Notes: a model not told the origin generated them from the letters alone. A stretch of DNA of 64,000 nt from Collinsella aerofaciens (GCF_005844325.1 NZ_SPFY01000007.1:1-64000), one strand, 5' to 3'. Counted from the stretch's first letter, positions 27,391 to 36,907 are shown. Numbers and translations are program-made.

Positions 27391-28422
27391 ATGGCCATGG
27401 AATTCAAACGCAGGCTGCCGATCCCCATGGAGATCCGCGAGGAAATGCCGCTTTCTGCCGAGCTTACCGCCAAAAAGCAGGCATTTGACGCCGAGGTCGC
27501 CAAAGTCTTTACCGGCGAGGACGCACGCAAGGTGCTCATCATCGGCCCGTGCTCTGCCGACCGCGAGGATTCGGTGCTTGAGTACATGAACCGACTGGCC
27601 AAGACCGCCGAGGAGGTCAAGGACAAGCTCATCATCATTCCGCGCGTCTACACCAATAAGCCGCGCACCAAGGGCACCGGCTACAAGGGTCTTCTGCACA
27701 ACCCCAACCCCGAGGCTCCCGACGACCTGCTCGAGGGCGTCAAGGCCATCCGCCACATGCACCTGCGCGTCATCGAGGAGACCGGCTTCTTTACCGCCGA
27801 TGAGATGCTCTACCCGTCCAACTACCAATACCTCGTTGACCTGCTGAGCTATGTTGCCGTGGGCGCACGCTCGGTCGAGAACCAAGAGCATCGCCTGGTG
27901 TCGAGCGGCATTTCGGTACCCGTCGGCATGAAGAATCCCACTGCCGGCTCTACCACCGTTATGCTCAACTCCATTTACGCCGCCCAGGCGCACCAGAGCT
28001 TCATCTTCCGCAACTGGGAGGTCGAGTGCGACGGCAATCCGCTCGCACACGCCGTTATGCGTGGCTACATCGGTCTCGATGGGCGCACCTACCCCAACTA
28101 CCACTACGAACACCTGGAACGCTTGGCCGAACGCTATACCGAGCATGCCGGCTATGCCAATCCGGCAGCGGTCATCGACTGCAACCATGACAACTCGGGC
28201 AAGCGTCCGCTGGAGCAGTATCGCATTTGCAAGGAGGTGCTCGACAGCTGCCGCCGCAACGAATCCATCTCCAAGCTGGTCAAGGGCTTTATGATCGAGT
28301 CCTACCTGGAGGACGGCAACCAGCCGGTCGACGGCGGCGTCTTTGGCAAGTCGATCACCGACCCGTGCCTGGGCTGGGAAAAGACCGACTACCTCATCCA
28401 CGAGATCGCGGAACGTATTTAG
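27391..28422 (+). CDS. aroG: 3-deoxy-7-phosphoheptulonate synthase (class I)
   Basis: Condenses PEP and erythrose-4-phosphate, the first step of the shikimate pathway. The 343-residue protein shows LLIGPCSADRED-type metal/PEP residues (IIGPCSADRED), PRVYTNKPRTKGTGYKGL, VGMKNPTAGS and CNHDNSGK. This is the AroFGH class with an N-terminal extension that usually mediates feedback inhibition by an aromatic amino acid. ATG at 27391 follows GAGGAGG. Its stop at 28420-28422 is followed immediately by a palindromic repeat. Confidence 0.95.
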   Translation: MAMEFKRRLPIPMEIREEMPLSAELTAKKQAFDAEVAKVFTGEDARKVLIIGPCSADREDSVLEYMNRLAKTAEEVKDKLIIIPRVYTNKPRTKGTGYKGLLHNPNPEAPDDLLEGVKAIRHMHLRVIEETGFFTADEMLYPSNYQYLVDLLSYVAVGARSVENQEHRLVSSGISVPVGMKNPTAGSTTVMLNSIYAAQAHQSFIFRNWEVECDGNPLAHAVMRGYIGLDGRTYPNYHYEHLERLAERYTEHAGYANPAAVIDCNHDNSGKRPLEQYRICKEVLDSCRRNESISKLVKGFMIESYLEDGNQPVDGGVFGKSITDPCLGWEKTDYLIHEIAERI

Positions 28423-28423
28423 C

Positions 28424-28570
28424 TACGCGGTTTTACCAAACCGCGTAACGGCTCGACGCTGCAAACCCGCCAGAACGGCAATCTGCCTTTCAACTTCGGC
28501 GGCATGATCAAAAGATCAATGCCGCCTCGTTTCAAGGCACCTTGCTCGCTCTGGCGGGTTTTCGCTGACG
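28424..28570 (+). repeat. Nested palindrome, family 2, copy 1
   Basis: Starts 2 bases after the aroG stop with the stem TACGCGGTTT/AAACCGCGTA. The second unit has outer arms ACCCGCCAGA/TCTGGCGGGT, middle TGCCTT/AAGGCA and inner GGCAT..ATGCC around a GATC/GATC tip. Compared with copies at 31887 and 44651 all three stems differ but remain paired. Confidence 0.85.
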
Positions 28571-28652
28571 TTTTTCGACCTGCATTGTTGCCAGGGTTGG
28601 CACCAATGACTAATGCGATAGCTAGCTACGTCGGTCCGATTGATCGGCTGGG

Positions 28653-28747
28653 TTTCCGAGGTGCGGCAGATTCCCGCGAAAGAGGAGGGCATAGACCTTA
28701 AGGGTCATGCCCGACGATTGAAGGGCAAGGTGCCGTGCCTCGGGAAG
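28653..28747 (-). repeat. Nested palindrome, family 2 variant
   Basis: On the minus strand it begins 8 bases after the agmatine deiminase stop. Stems CCGAGG/CCTCGG, CGGCA/TGCCG and GGGCAT..ATGCCC are present; the conserved single-stranded stretches TTCAATCGTC and TCCTCTTTC match copies at 31887 and 44651. The CACCTTGC and AATCTG segments are on swapped sides and the leading TTACGCGG stem is missing. Confidence 0.7.
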
Positions 28748-28755
28748 ACAGACAG

Positions 28756-29961
28756 TTACGCCGAGGGCTCCTGCTGCGTAATGCAGTGGATATTTCCGCC
28801 ACCGAAGACGACCTGCTCGGACTGAACGCCGACGCACTTGTAGACGCCCTCGCCCCAGACCTCGTCGTAGATCTTCTGGAGCGTGTCAACGGCAAGCTGA
28901 TCGTTCTCGTCGCCGTACTGCGGGACGATAACGCCGTGGTTGGTGACCAGGTAGTTCATGTAGGAGGCGATCAGCGGCTCGTTGGCAACGCGCGGCTCGG
29001 CGTTCTCGTCGGCGTCGATGGTGTCGCAGGAAGCCTGGTCCATGAACAGCGGGTTCACAGGCATGCAGAGCTTGTAGACCTTCATCTTGCGGCCCTTGGC
29101 GTCAACGGCGTTGGAAAGGGTCTCGTAGACAGCATGGCATTGCTCGTAGAACGGATACTCGGGATCGTCGGTCCAGATGCAGGCCATGACGCCCGGAGCG
29201 ATGAACGTAGCGACATCATCGATGTGGCCGTTGGTCTCCTCGGGGTCGATGCCCTCCTTAACCCAGATGACCTTCTCGACACCCAGGTAATCCTTGAGGT
29301 GCTCGTCCATATAGGCGCGAAGTTCCTCACTCCAGGGCTCAAACTTCTTGTGGAACTTGGGCCAGATGGACTCGGGATCCTCTTCCTCCTCCAGAACCGC
29401 AGAGCAGGTGCGGCCCGGGGAAAGCAGGCACTGGTCGGTCACGACCACGGTGCCTTCGCCGTCGACGGTAATGGAGCCGCCCTCGAGGATCATGTCATCG
29501 GGACGATAGCGACGGCAGCCGGAAAGCTCAGCCATCTTAAGGGCAATCTGCTCGTCCTTGTCCCACGGGAAATAGAGGCCGTCGACGAGGCCGCCGTAGG
29601 CGTTGAAGTGCCAGTGGTTGGCGCGCTTATCGCCCTTGCCATTGATAACAAAAGTGGCAGCGGTGTCGCGGAACCAAGCGTCGTCGGTGGTCATCTCGAT
29701 AACGGTGACGTTCTCGTCTTCCTCAAAGGCGGCCTTGCAGTTGGCGTAGTCGGCCTGGTTTGCGCACATGGTGACCGGGGTGAACTCGGCGATGGCGCGA
29801 GCGATGGCGGCATACTGCTTCTGAGCCGGCTTGGCGCCGTGGGCCCAGGTGTCGGTGCGGTGGGGCCAACCCATCCACACGCGATCCTGCGGAGCGAACT
29901 CAGCGGGCATAAAGAAGCCGTCGGCCTTAGGGGTGGACTCGGACTCGGTGATCGTACGCAT
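28756..29961 (-). CDS. aguA: Agmatine deiminase
   Basis: Hydrolyses agmatine to N-carbamoylputrescine and ammonia. The 401-residue protein has MPAEFAPQDRVWMGWPHR at the N-terminus, EGGSITVDGEGTVVVTDQCLL in the middle, GHIDDVATFI (catalytic HxD) and the C-terminal catalytic cysteine in GGNIHCITQQEP. ATG at 29961 follows TTTGGAGGAAA; the frame runs open to 30195 but without similarity. The APC transporter upstream on the same strand may exchange agmatine and a polyamine product. No putrescine carbamoyltransferase or carbamate kinase is in the window. Confidence 0.94.
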   Translation of the reverse strand: MRTITESESTPKADGFFMPAEFAPQDRVWMGWPHRTDTWAHGAKPAQKQYAAIARAIAEFTPVTMCANQADYANCKAAFEEDENVTVIEMTTDDAWFRDTAATFVINGKGDKRANHWHFNAYGGLVDGLYFPWDKDEQIALKMAELSGCRRYRPDDMILEGGSITVDGEGTVVVTDQCLLSPGRTCSAVLEEEEDPESIWPKFHKKFEPWSEELRAYMDEHLKDYLGVEKVIWVKEGIDPEETNGHIDDVATFIAPGVMACIWTDDPEYPFYEQCHAVYETLSNAVDAKGRKMKVYKLCMPVNPLFMDQASCDTIDADENAEPRVANEPLIASYMNYLVTNHGVIVPQYGDENDQLAVDTLQKIYDEVWGEGVYKCVGVQSEQVVFGGGNIHCITQQEPSA

Positions 29962-30244
29962 AAGATTTCCTCCAAATCGAACGATCGCTTGCTGCGGGCG
30001 GGTTACCCTCAGCCTAAAACCAAGAGATGGTAGGCGCCCATTCCCCGGCAAAGGTCGGGGCGCCTGGCACCGGTTTTCACGGATGTCGCACCGGCAAGCG
30101 ACGACGTAACCCGGTGCGCGGAGACAAAACGCACGAAGGATACGGAAGAGAGATTGGGGCGGGCGGTGGTTACCGGAGCAATAGCTCACACCCACCTCAG
30201 AGAAAGGTTAGCAAACCTGTTGCTTGGGCACGCCTCCGAAGAGG

Positions 30245-30333
30245 CTAGAGCGTCCCGAGTCGGGAGCGACAAGCCCGACGAAGCGTACGTTGGTACGCGA
30301 GGAAGGTTGGAGCCCCGAATCCGGGTGCTCTAG
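30245..30333. repeat. Nested palindrome (family 5) overlapping the APC transporter stop
   Basis: Outer arms CTAGAGC/GCTCTAG, the right one containing the stop codon of the transporter gene. TCGGG..GC pairs with GC..CCGA, and an inner hairpin is GCGTAC-GTTG-GTACGC. The rest of the 29962-30329 gap (aguA upstream) also has a GGCGCC/GGCGCC stem near 30036-30062. Confidence 0.7.
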
Positions 30334-31760
30334 TCCTCCTCGGACTCCTCAGCGAGGCGCTGAGCAGCCAGCTCGGGAGTGAGACCCTTGTACTCGGTCT
30401 CGCGGCCCTTAGCACTGACGACGCGGACAACCTCGCCAATAAGCAAGAGCACGATGAAGATGACGATCATCGGGACCTTATCGCCAATCTCATCGACAGA
30501 GAACGGAATCAGCGTTGCAACGATAGCCAGAATCAGCTCAATGCAGGGAATAGCCAGCATGACCTTCATCATGGCGCCCTTAAACGGGAACGTAAAGATA
30601 CGCTCACGGTTGGGGTCGTTCTTACGAAGGTTGAGGAATGCCGGGAACATCGGGATGTAGGTCAGCAGCAGGAAGACAACGGAGGTACCGAAGAGCATCC
30701 AGAAGACACCGTTGGAGATGGCGTCGATGGGAACCAGCTGCAGGCACAGCACCAGGGAGGCAACGATGGCGTTGACCAGGTTGGCGCCGTTGGGCATGTC
30801 GTCATCCGAGATCATCGAGGCGAAGACCTTGGGCATGTTGCCATGCTCGGCAGCATAGCGAGCGACGGAGTTGACGCCGAAGGACCAGGCAGCCATGTTG
30901 GCGAACAGCGTGATCAGGAAGGCGATGCAGATGACCTTAAAGATCATGGAATCGCCCACAATAGTCTGGACAGCGTAGATCATGCCGTAGTCGGGATCGA
31001 TGGAATCGGCCGACACAGCAGCGCCGATGCCAAAGCCAGCGAACAAGTAGATCACGGCGATGGACAGGCCGCCGACGATGATAGCCTTGGGGATATCGCG
31101 AGCGGGATCGGCCATATCGTCGGTCATGGTGCAGATGACCTCGAAGCCCATGAAGTTAAAGATGATGATCGACAGGTAGCCAAGCGCGTTGGTGTTGGTG
31201 AGCTCGGGCAAGAAGGTGGCAGCGGACATATCGTTCGCAAAGCCGTTCTCCATGGCGTACCAGATGCCCAAAGCGCCGACGATAACGGCAACGGCAACCT
31301 TGATGATGGCGCCGCCGTTCAGGACCCACTCGGAGTCGGCAGCCTTGGAGCGACCCATAAGATAGACGATCCACACAAAGGCAAGGTCGATACCAATCTT
31401 GGCAATCAGATTGAACTCGACGCCAAAGACCATGCCCAAAATGTCCGGGAACATAGTGGCCAGCGAGGCAATCCACAGCGGGTAGTTAACCCAGTAGTAG
31501 TACGAAATGCGGGCGCCCCACTTGTCGCCCAGGCCATCGCGTACCCAGTCGTAAATGCCACCCTCACCGTCATAGGTAGTGCCGAGCTCGGCAACGACCA
31601 TGCCATAAGGGAGCAGGAAGGTCAGAATCAGGAAGATCCACCAGAAGAACTGCTGGTTGCCAATGGCAGCAGCAGGTGCGGCGGCCTCGCAAACGAAGAC
31701 GACGCAGATGATGGTCGAGATGACCGTCAAGAAGGAAAGCTTTTTCTTTCCGTCGCTCAT
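30330..31760 (-). CDS. APC-family amino-acid/polyamine antiporter
   Basis: 476 residues, about 12 membrane segments. The start has the APC helix 1 region (FLTVISTIICVVFVCEAAAPAAAIGNQ), the middle LSIIIFNFMGFEVICTMTDDMADPARDIPKA matches the helix 6 gate region. Position directly before agmatine deiminase suggests agmatine-putrescine exchange (AguD-like), but substrate cannot be proved from sequence. ATG at 31760 follows AAGGAG. Confidence 0.85.
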   Translation of the reverse strand: MSDGKKKLSFLTVISTIICVVFVCEAAAPAAAIGNQQFFWWIFLILTFLLPYGMVVAELGTTYDGEGGIYDWVRDGLGDKWGARISYYYWVNYPLWIASLATMFPDILGMVFGVEFNLIAKIGIDLAFVWIVYLMGRSKAADSEWVLNGGAIIKVAVAVIVGALGIWYAMENGFANDMSAATFLPELTNTNALGYLSIIIFNFMGFEVICTMTDDMADPARDIPKAIIVGGLSIAVIYLFAGFGIGAAVSADSIDPDYGMIYAVQTIVGDSMIFKVICIAFLITLFANMAAWSFGVNSVARYAAEHGNMPKVFASMISDDDMPNGANLVNAIVASLVLCLQLVPIDAISNGVFWMLFGTSVVFLLLTYIPMFPAFLNLRKNDPNRERIFTFPFKGAMMKVMLAIPCIELILAIVATLIPFSVDEIGDKVPMIVIFIVLLLIGEVVRVVSAKGRETEYKGLTPELAAQRLAEESEED

Positions 31761-31886
31761 GATGAGCTCCTTCGCTCAGTCTTGGACAAATCGAGGTCCT
31801 TAAGATATTAAGGCAATTGCCGGGCCTCGGTGAGCGGGCGACAGGAGACGAGCATCCGCCGCCCGCAAGCGTGCTTCTACGATGAA

Positions 31887-32033
31887 GTTACGCGGTTTTA
31901 CCAAACCGCGTAACGGCTCGACGCTGCAAACGCCCCTAAGCGGCAATCTGACGTTCAATCGTCGGTCGCGTACCGAAGTACGCTTCCCTCCTCTTTCACG
32001 TCACCTTGCTCGCTTAGGGGCGTTTTCGCTGAC
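31887..32033 (+). repeat. Nested palindrome, family 2, copy 2
   Basis: Leading stem GTTACGCGGTTT/AAACCGCGTAAC (31887-31914). Second unit: ACGCCCCTAAGCG/CGCTTAGGGGCGT, TGACGT/ACGTCA and an inner hairpin GCGTAC-CGAA-GTACGC. Lies in the gap between the APC transporter start and the 3' end of the FtsX-like permease. Confidence 0.85.
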
Positions 32034-32069
32034 CTATGGTCAACCTACGATAATTCCAAGCTGAACGAG

Positions 32070-34292
32070 TTACTCGCTGTAGCGGGTGGCGATGGCGGCT
32101 CGCACCATGCCGGTGCTCATGAGGTAGGTCACCAGGAAGTAGCCGCCGTAGGCTGCCAGGAAGATTGCACAGGTGAGGCCCACGGTGCCACCGATGCTCA
32201 TATTTCCGAATATGCTCACCAGCTCGATGATCACCTTAAGTGCCACAAAGGAGTGCGCCAGGCCCACTGCCAGCGGGAACAGGAAGAATACCGCTTGCTG
32301 CGCCATCACCGAATGGCGAATCTGGCGGTCGTCACAGCCGATCTGTGCCAGCACACGATAGCTGCGGCTGCCGTCGGCCACGTTGGAGAGTTGCTGGATC
32401 GACAGAATCGCCGCGCATGCAACGACCAATACAAAGCCGATGTAAATGGCTAGGTAGCTAATAAGACCGTTCATTTGCGCTGCTTGCGTGTACATCTCGG
32501 AGCGTGTGATGAAGGTTCCCCACGACCCCGACTCCTTGCCGTCAACGAGCAGATTGTCGAGCACAGTGTATTTAATGCTCTCGTCTGCCTCGGTTGTATC
32601 CATCCCCTGTTTGTAGTTAACGAGCAGGCTACTGGAATACGGCTGCAGATTAAGCTGGGACAACAGCTCGTCGGCAACGACGACGGTACCCGGATTACTG
32701 CCCATCGCCGAGTTGGCGATGGCCGCCGTATCTTCGTCCGACTTATCGGTTGCGGGCTTGAGCGTATGCCCGCCCAAGGTAAGGGCATGGCCGCCAGCCA
32801 TATACTTGGTGTACAGGTCGACCAGCTCGCCGCCCATATCACACGTGAGCAGATACTGGTCGTGACCGATGTGCACCGGCTCCTCGCCCATCATCTGACG
32901 CAGTTTGTTGTACTGGCTCGCCGGCGTCACAAACAGACCCATCGTATCGGCATTGCTACCCCCGAACGCCTTGGGAAGCTTTTCGCCCATGGCCTTGCAC
33001 ATTTCACTTGGAGTCACCGAAGGATCCGAACCGCCAAGCGGGTAACTCAGATACGAATCGATCTGCACATGCTCACCGGCAACATCGGCAATATTGACCT
33101 TCTTGCCGGTCTCGTCGTTGTTGTCCGCCGACTTGCCCTTACGATCGCCGTGCCATGGATCGCCGTGCCATGCGGAGTACAAATCGACCGTACTATCGGC
33201 CAGCACCATTCGATCGGCCTCAGACGGATTGAAAGACTCTTTGTAGAAGTCGAGCGTATCGGGCGTGTAATAGACATACCTCTGCGACATGTCGGCCGGA
33301 TTATAGCGCTCCAGATTCTCGTTCATCACGTTGGCAATCGACATACCGCACGTCACCGAGGTGATGGCCAAAAACAGGAGCATCGCGATGACGCCCATCG
33401 AAAAGCACACCGTGTTGACCTTGGCCGCAAGCTGGCGCACGGTAAACATGTTGAGGCCGCGCCAATACACGCCGCGCAGGCTCTGCAGCAGCTTGATGAG
33501 CATGCCCGAGAGTCCCCAGAACAGGGCAAAGGTGCCCACGGTAACCATAGCGGTCGTAATACCAAACTGGGTCATGGCCTCTTGCAGCTTGCTGTCCGTC
33601 GCGGTTAGCGGGAACCCATCACGTAGCAGACGGTAATAGGCCACGCCCACAAGCGCCACGCCCACGGTAAAGATGGCAATCGAGATCCAGGGGTTGCGTG
33701 TCTTGATGCTCTCGTTGCGACGCTCGGCACCCATAAGCTCGATGAGTTTGGTACGACGCACGGCGCGAAGGTTCAACAGTAGCGTGAGCACGAACATTAC
33801 GAGCATGCAGGCAAGGGTCAGATTGAACGCATGCACCGAGAAAAAGAAGTGGAAATTGGCGATCTGTGTCTTAAAGAGCGAGGCCGTAAAGAACGTCATG
33901 AGCTGGGAGAGTCCCACACCCAGCACAATGCCGGCGACAAAGGCCACGACCGACACTATCACGGTCTCGAGCGCCATGATCGTGGCGACGCGCCCACGCC
34001 CCATGCCGAGCACCTGGTACAGGCCAAACTCCTTCTTGCGGCGTTTCATGATGAAGTTATTGGCATACACCATCAAAAAGGCCATGACACCGGCCAAAAA
34101 GTACGTCAGGTCGCCGAGCATGCTGCCCATTACCTGCGCCAAGCCCTCTTCATCGATTCCGGCGATGTCGACCTGCATCGAGATGGTGTTAAAAGCATAG
34201 AAGACCGTGACGCCCAGGGTGAGCGTCAAAAGGTAGACAAGGTAGTCGCGACCGGCGCGGCGGACGTTGCCCCAAGCGAGTTTACAGAGCAT
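32070..34292 (-). CDS. FtsX-like ABC permease (BceB type)
   Basis: 740 residues with about ten membrane segments: one near residue 20, a group at about 55-165 and 205-300, a large extracytoplasmic region (about 310-560), and a final group near the C-terminus. This is the layout of peptide-sensing and detoxifying BceAB-type permeases. ATG at 34292 overlaps the ATPase stop (ATGCTCTGTAA), showing translational coupling. No BceRS two-component pair is adjacent, so regulation is unknown. Substrate likely a cell-envelope-active peptide (inference). Confidence 0.85.
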   Translation of the reverse strand: MLCKLAWGNVRRAGRDYLVYLLTLTLGVTVFYAFNTISMQVDIAGIDEEGLAQVMGSMLGDLTYFLAGVMAFLMVYANNFIMKRRKKEFGLYQVLGMGRGRVATIMALETVIVSVVAFVAGIVLGVGLSQLMTFFTASLFKTQIANFHFFFSVHAFNLTLACMLVMFVLTLLLNLRAVRRTKLIELMGAERRNESIKTRNPWISIAIFTVGVALVGVAYYRLLRDGFPLTATDSKLQEAMTQFGITTAMVTVGTFALFWGLSGMLIKLLQSLRGVYWRGLNMFTVRQLAAKVNTVCFSMGVIAMLLFLAITSVTCGMSIANVMNENLERYNPADMSQRYVYYTPDTLDFYKESFNPSEADRMVLADSTVDLYSAWHGDPWHGDRKGKSADNNDETGKKVNIADVAGEHVQIDSYLSYPLGGSDPSVTPSEMCKAMGEKLPKAFGGSNADTMGLFVTPASQYNKLRQMMGEEPVHIGHDQYLLTCDMGGELVDLYTKYMAGGHALTLGGHTLKPATDKSDEDTAAIANSAMGSNPGTVVVADELLSQLNLQPYSSSLLVNYKQGMDTTEADESIKYTVLDNLLVDGKESGSWGTFITRSEMYTQAAQMNGLISYLAIYIGFVLVVACAAILSIQQLSNVADGSRSYRVLAQIGCDDRQIRHSVMAQQAVFFLFPLAVGLAHSFVALKVIIELVSIFGNMSIGGTVGLTCAIFLAAYGGYFLVTYLMSTGMVRAAIATRYSE

Positions 34293-35067
34293 CGGAGCCC
34301 TCACCGCCCATCATGGCAACGACCTCCATAATGCGGTCGAAGAACTCTCGGCGGTCGGTGTCGCCGCGGCGCAGCTCGGTGAAGATCTTGCCGTCGCGGA
34401 TAAACAGCACACGGCTCGTGTAGCTGGCGGCAAAGCTGTCGTGCGTGACCATGAGCACGGTGGCGCGCAGGCGGCGATTGAGGGCCTCCAGGCTCTCGAG
34501 CAGCAGGCGAGCGCTCTTGGAATCGAGGGCGCCGGTGGGCTCGTCGGCCATAATCATGGTGGGGTCGGTGACGAGCGCGCGAGCCGCGGCAACGCGCTGC
34601 TGCTGACCGCCGGACATCTGGTAGGGATACTTGTCGAGAACCTGACTGATAGACAGACGCGCGGCTACATCCTGCACGCGGGTTGAGATCTCTGCCGAGT
34701 TTGTGCGGGCGATGGTGAGCGGCAGGGCGATGTTCTCGCGTGCCGTGAGCGTATCGAGCAGGTTGGAGTCCTGGAAGATAAAGCCGAGCTCCTCGCGGCG
34801 GAACTGCGAAAGCTTAGCCTGCTTCATACGCGTCACGTCCTGGCCGTTGATGCGGATGGTGCCGCTCGTGGCGCTATCGATGGTCGAGACGCAGTTGAGC
34901 AACGTCGACTTGCCCGAGCCCGAGGCGCCCATGATGCCAACGAATTCGGCGCGGTTGACGGTAAAGCTGACGTCGTTGAGCGCGCGGGTCACGTTGCCCA
35001 GCGCTCCATATACCTTTTCGAGATGCGCGACCTCCAGTACCGGGGTCGCCATGTGCGTGGTTTGCAT
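34282..35067 (-). CDS. ABC transporter ATPase (BceA/LolD-type)
   Basis: 261 residues. Walker A GASGSGKST, Q-loop FIFQDSNLLD, signature MSGGQQQRVAAARAL, Walker B MIMADEPTGALD and H-loop VTHDSF are all intact. Partner of the overlapping FtsX-like permease. Start 35067 follows GAAAGGACTCGGT. Confidence 0.92.
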   Translation of the reverse strand: MQTTHMATPVLEVAHLEKVYGALGNVTRALNDVSFTVNRAEFVGIMGASGSGKSTLLNCVSTIDSATSGTIRINGQDVTRMKQAKLSQFRREELGFIFQDSNLLDTLTARENIALPLTIARTNSAEISTRVQDVAARLSISQVLDKYPYQMSGGQQQRVAAARALVTDPTMIMADEPTGALDSKSARLLLESLEALNRRLRATVLMVTHDSFAASYTSRVLFIRDGKIFTELRRGDTDRREFFDRIMEVVAMMGGEGSDAL

Positions 35068-35215
35068 ACCGAGTCCTTTCTTGCAATTAGTCTACGGCAT
35101 CTATAGTCGCAAGAAGACGAGTCGGCTACCATCGATATGGCTTACGCTTGCCTTACCGTTGTGTAAGGTACGGGTAGCTAGCCTGTCACGTGTTGATGTT
35201 GAGAGAGGACTCCTG

Positions 35216-36202
35216 TTGAAGACTGTTCATGTTGCCGCTGGGATCATTCGCAAGGAAGGATCCGACGAGCTACTGGCCGTGCAGCGCGGCTATGGCGACA
35301 TGCAGGGACTTTGGGAGTTCCCAGGTGGCAAGCTCATGCGCGGCGAGACGCCCGAGGACGCCGTGCGCCGCGAGCTCATGGAAGAGCTGCAGGTAAAAGT
35401 CACCAACCTGCGCGATTTCTATACCGTTGAGTATGACTACCCCGATTTTCATCTCTCCATGGAGTGCTACTACTGCTCGCTCGCTGATAAATCCGATGAG
35501 CCCCAGAAGCACGACCGCCAGCTCGATATCCGCTGGATTCCGCGCACTTCGCTTGCCACGGTGGAATGGATGCCCGCCGATAAGGGGCTTATCGATGCTC
35601 TGATTGAGTTGAAGGAAGATCGGCTCGAGGCAAGCTCCGCCGATGACGCCGCGCCCAACACAGCCGACAAACCCGCCGCCAAACCCAAGCGCGCACCTAA
35701 GCGCCGTAGCAAAAAGCGCCCCAAGCCCGGCCTGCTGGACGGCATCGATACCTCGGACCTTTCTGCCGACGAGCGTGAGCTCGTGCGCCGTCGCGCCGCT
35801 ATAAAAAAGTCCATGAAGGGCAACAAGCGTGCGAACACCAAACCTGAGCTGCTCGTTCGCCAGCGCCTGCGCGCCGCAGGCCTTACGGGATACCGTCTGG
35901 AATGGAAGGTGCCCGGAAAACCCGACATCGCCTTTCCCGGGCGCAAGATCGCCATCTTCGTCAACGGCTGCTTTTGGCATCGCTGCCCCAAATGCAACCC
36001 AAGTCAGCCCAAGCGCAATGTTGAGTTTTGGGAGGCAAAGTTCCGCCGCAACGTCGAGCGCGACCGCGCTGCCGTGGCAGCACTCACTCAAATGGGCTGG
36101 ACACCCATAACCATCTGGGAATGTGAGCTCAAAAAGGACCGCATCGACGCCACGATGGAAAAGGTCATCGAGCAGGTGCGCACCGCAGAGCCGCAGCGCT
36201 AG
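35216..36202 (+). CDS. NUDIX hydrolase fused to a Vsr-type endonuclease
   Basis: 328 residues. Residues 1-130 form a MutT-like NUDIX domain with the box G38-x5-E44-x7-REL-x-EE (GKLMRGETPEDAVRREL). A Lys/Pro-rich linker at about 140-172 leads to a very-short-patch-repair endonuclease at about 195-322: NTKPELLVRQRLRAAG, the catalytic Asp in GKPDIAFPG (D237), FVNGCFWHRCPKC and FWEAKFRRNVERDR. Vsr nicks T:G mismatches and MutT-like enzymes remove oxidised nucleotides, so both fit mutation avoidance. TTG start at 35216 is preceded by AGAGGA; no in-frame ATG gives a better start. No cytosine methylase gene is nearby. Confidence 0.88.
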   Translation: MKTVHVAAGIIRKEGSDELLAVQRGYGDMQGLWEFPGGKLMRGETPEDAVRRELMEELQVKVTNLRDFYTVEYDYPDFHLSMECYYCSLADKSDEPQKHDRQLDIRWIPRTSLATVEWMPADKGLIDALIELKEDRLEASSADDAAPNTADKPAAKPKRAPKRRSKKRPKPGLLDGIDTSDLSADERELVRRRAAIKKSMKGNKRANTKPELLVRQRLRAAGLTGYRLEWKVPGKPDIAFPGRKIAIFVNGCFWHRCPKCNPSQPKRNVEFWEAKFRRNVERDRAAVAALTQMGWTPITIWECELKKDRIDATMEKVIEQVRTAEPQR

Positions 36203-36749
36203 GAACGAGCCATCCACACGCCCCGCACAGGCGAGCCACATCCGCACCACAAACCTTAGAAAGTCCTTAAGCTCAAAACCTTTCAAGAGTGTTACTCGAT
36301 ACTTCTGACCTGCAGTTTCATCGTAAAACCAAACCAGGTTAAGCCTTTCTTTAGCGCTTCTTTGCAGCAGCCGCGGCATAATACTGCCAGCGCACGGGAC
36401 CTAGCAGCACACCCCATGCGCAACCTTTTGGTGGACATCGAGGAGGCCGCATAAGCATGCATTCTTCCAATGCCGTAGCACGGCAGCCATCCCTAAAACA
36501 TGCAGACCTTTTCTCCTTCCCCCCGACACAGAGAAACGGCCTCCTCGACTCCCCCACCACAAAAGCCAAACGCTCAACCGACCAGAGCCACAACTTGCAA
36601 GCATCGTTCGAAAAGCTCCAAGCATCCCTAGACAAAACCTTCCCCAACCAAGCCCGGGCATACTAGCCCCTCATCAACAAAGCGCCCCTCGCGCCCCACC
36701 CCTTTCCGCCCCAACGCCACAAGGGCGACGACCTCGAGTAGGTCAACCT
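36203..36749. other. Intergenic stretch without a convincing gene
   Basis: About 550 bases. A 69-codon plus-strand frame (36457-36666) has an AGGAGG 10 bases upstream but no recognisable similarity. The complementary frame ends LLGPVRWQYYAAAAAKKR, which looks protein-like and could be the decayed tail of a lost gene. Neither is called. Confidence 0.3.
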
Positions 36750-36874
36750 GGGAGGGACGAGGGCTTAGTTCCCCAATCTTTCCGCAGGGGGCAAAAAGCC
36801 TCGCCGCACGAAGTGCGCAGCGAGGCTTTTTGCATGCCCGAGGACGATTGGGGAACTAAGCCCTCGTCCCTCCC
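36750..36874. repeat. Nested palindrome, family 1, downstream of fba
   Basis: Outer arms GGGAGGGACGAGGGC/GCCCTCGTCCCTCCC continue through CTTAGTTCCCCAAT. Inner stem GCAAAAAGCCTCGC/GCGAGGCTTTTTGC. Conserved boxes CCGCA (left) and CGAGGACG (right) match the copy at 16866. Ends 33 bases before the aldolase stop. Confidence 0.85.
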
Positions 36875-36907
36875 CGGGATATATAGCGAGTCGGAGTACC
36901 CTTGCTG

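Noticed and set aside
36351-36647. Minus-strand frame ending LLGPVRWQYYAAAAAKKR
   Set aside because: The tail looks protein-like, but the upstream part is Cys/Arg-rich noise without a ribosome site. At most a decayed fragment.
36457-36666. Possible 69-residue small protein
   Set aside because: An AGGAGG is present upstream, but composition is unremarkable, no similarity is recognised, and the opposite strand is equally open.
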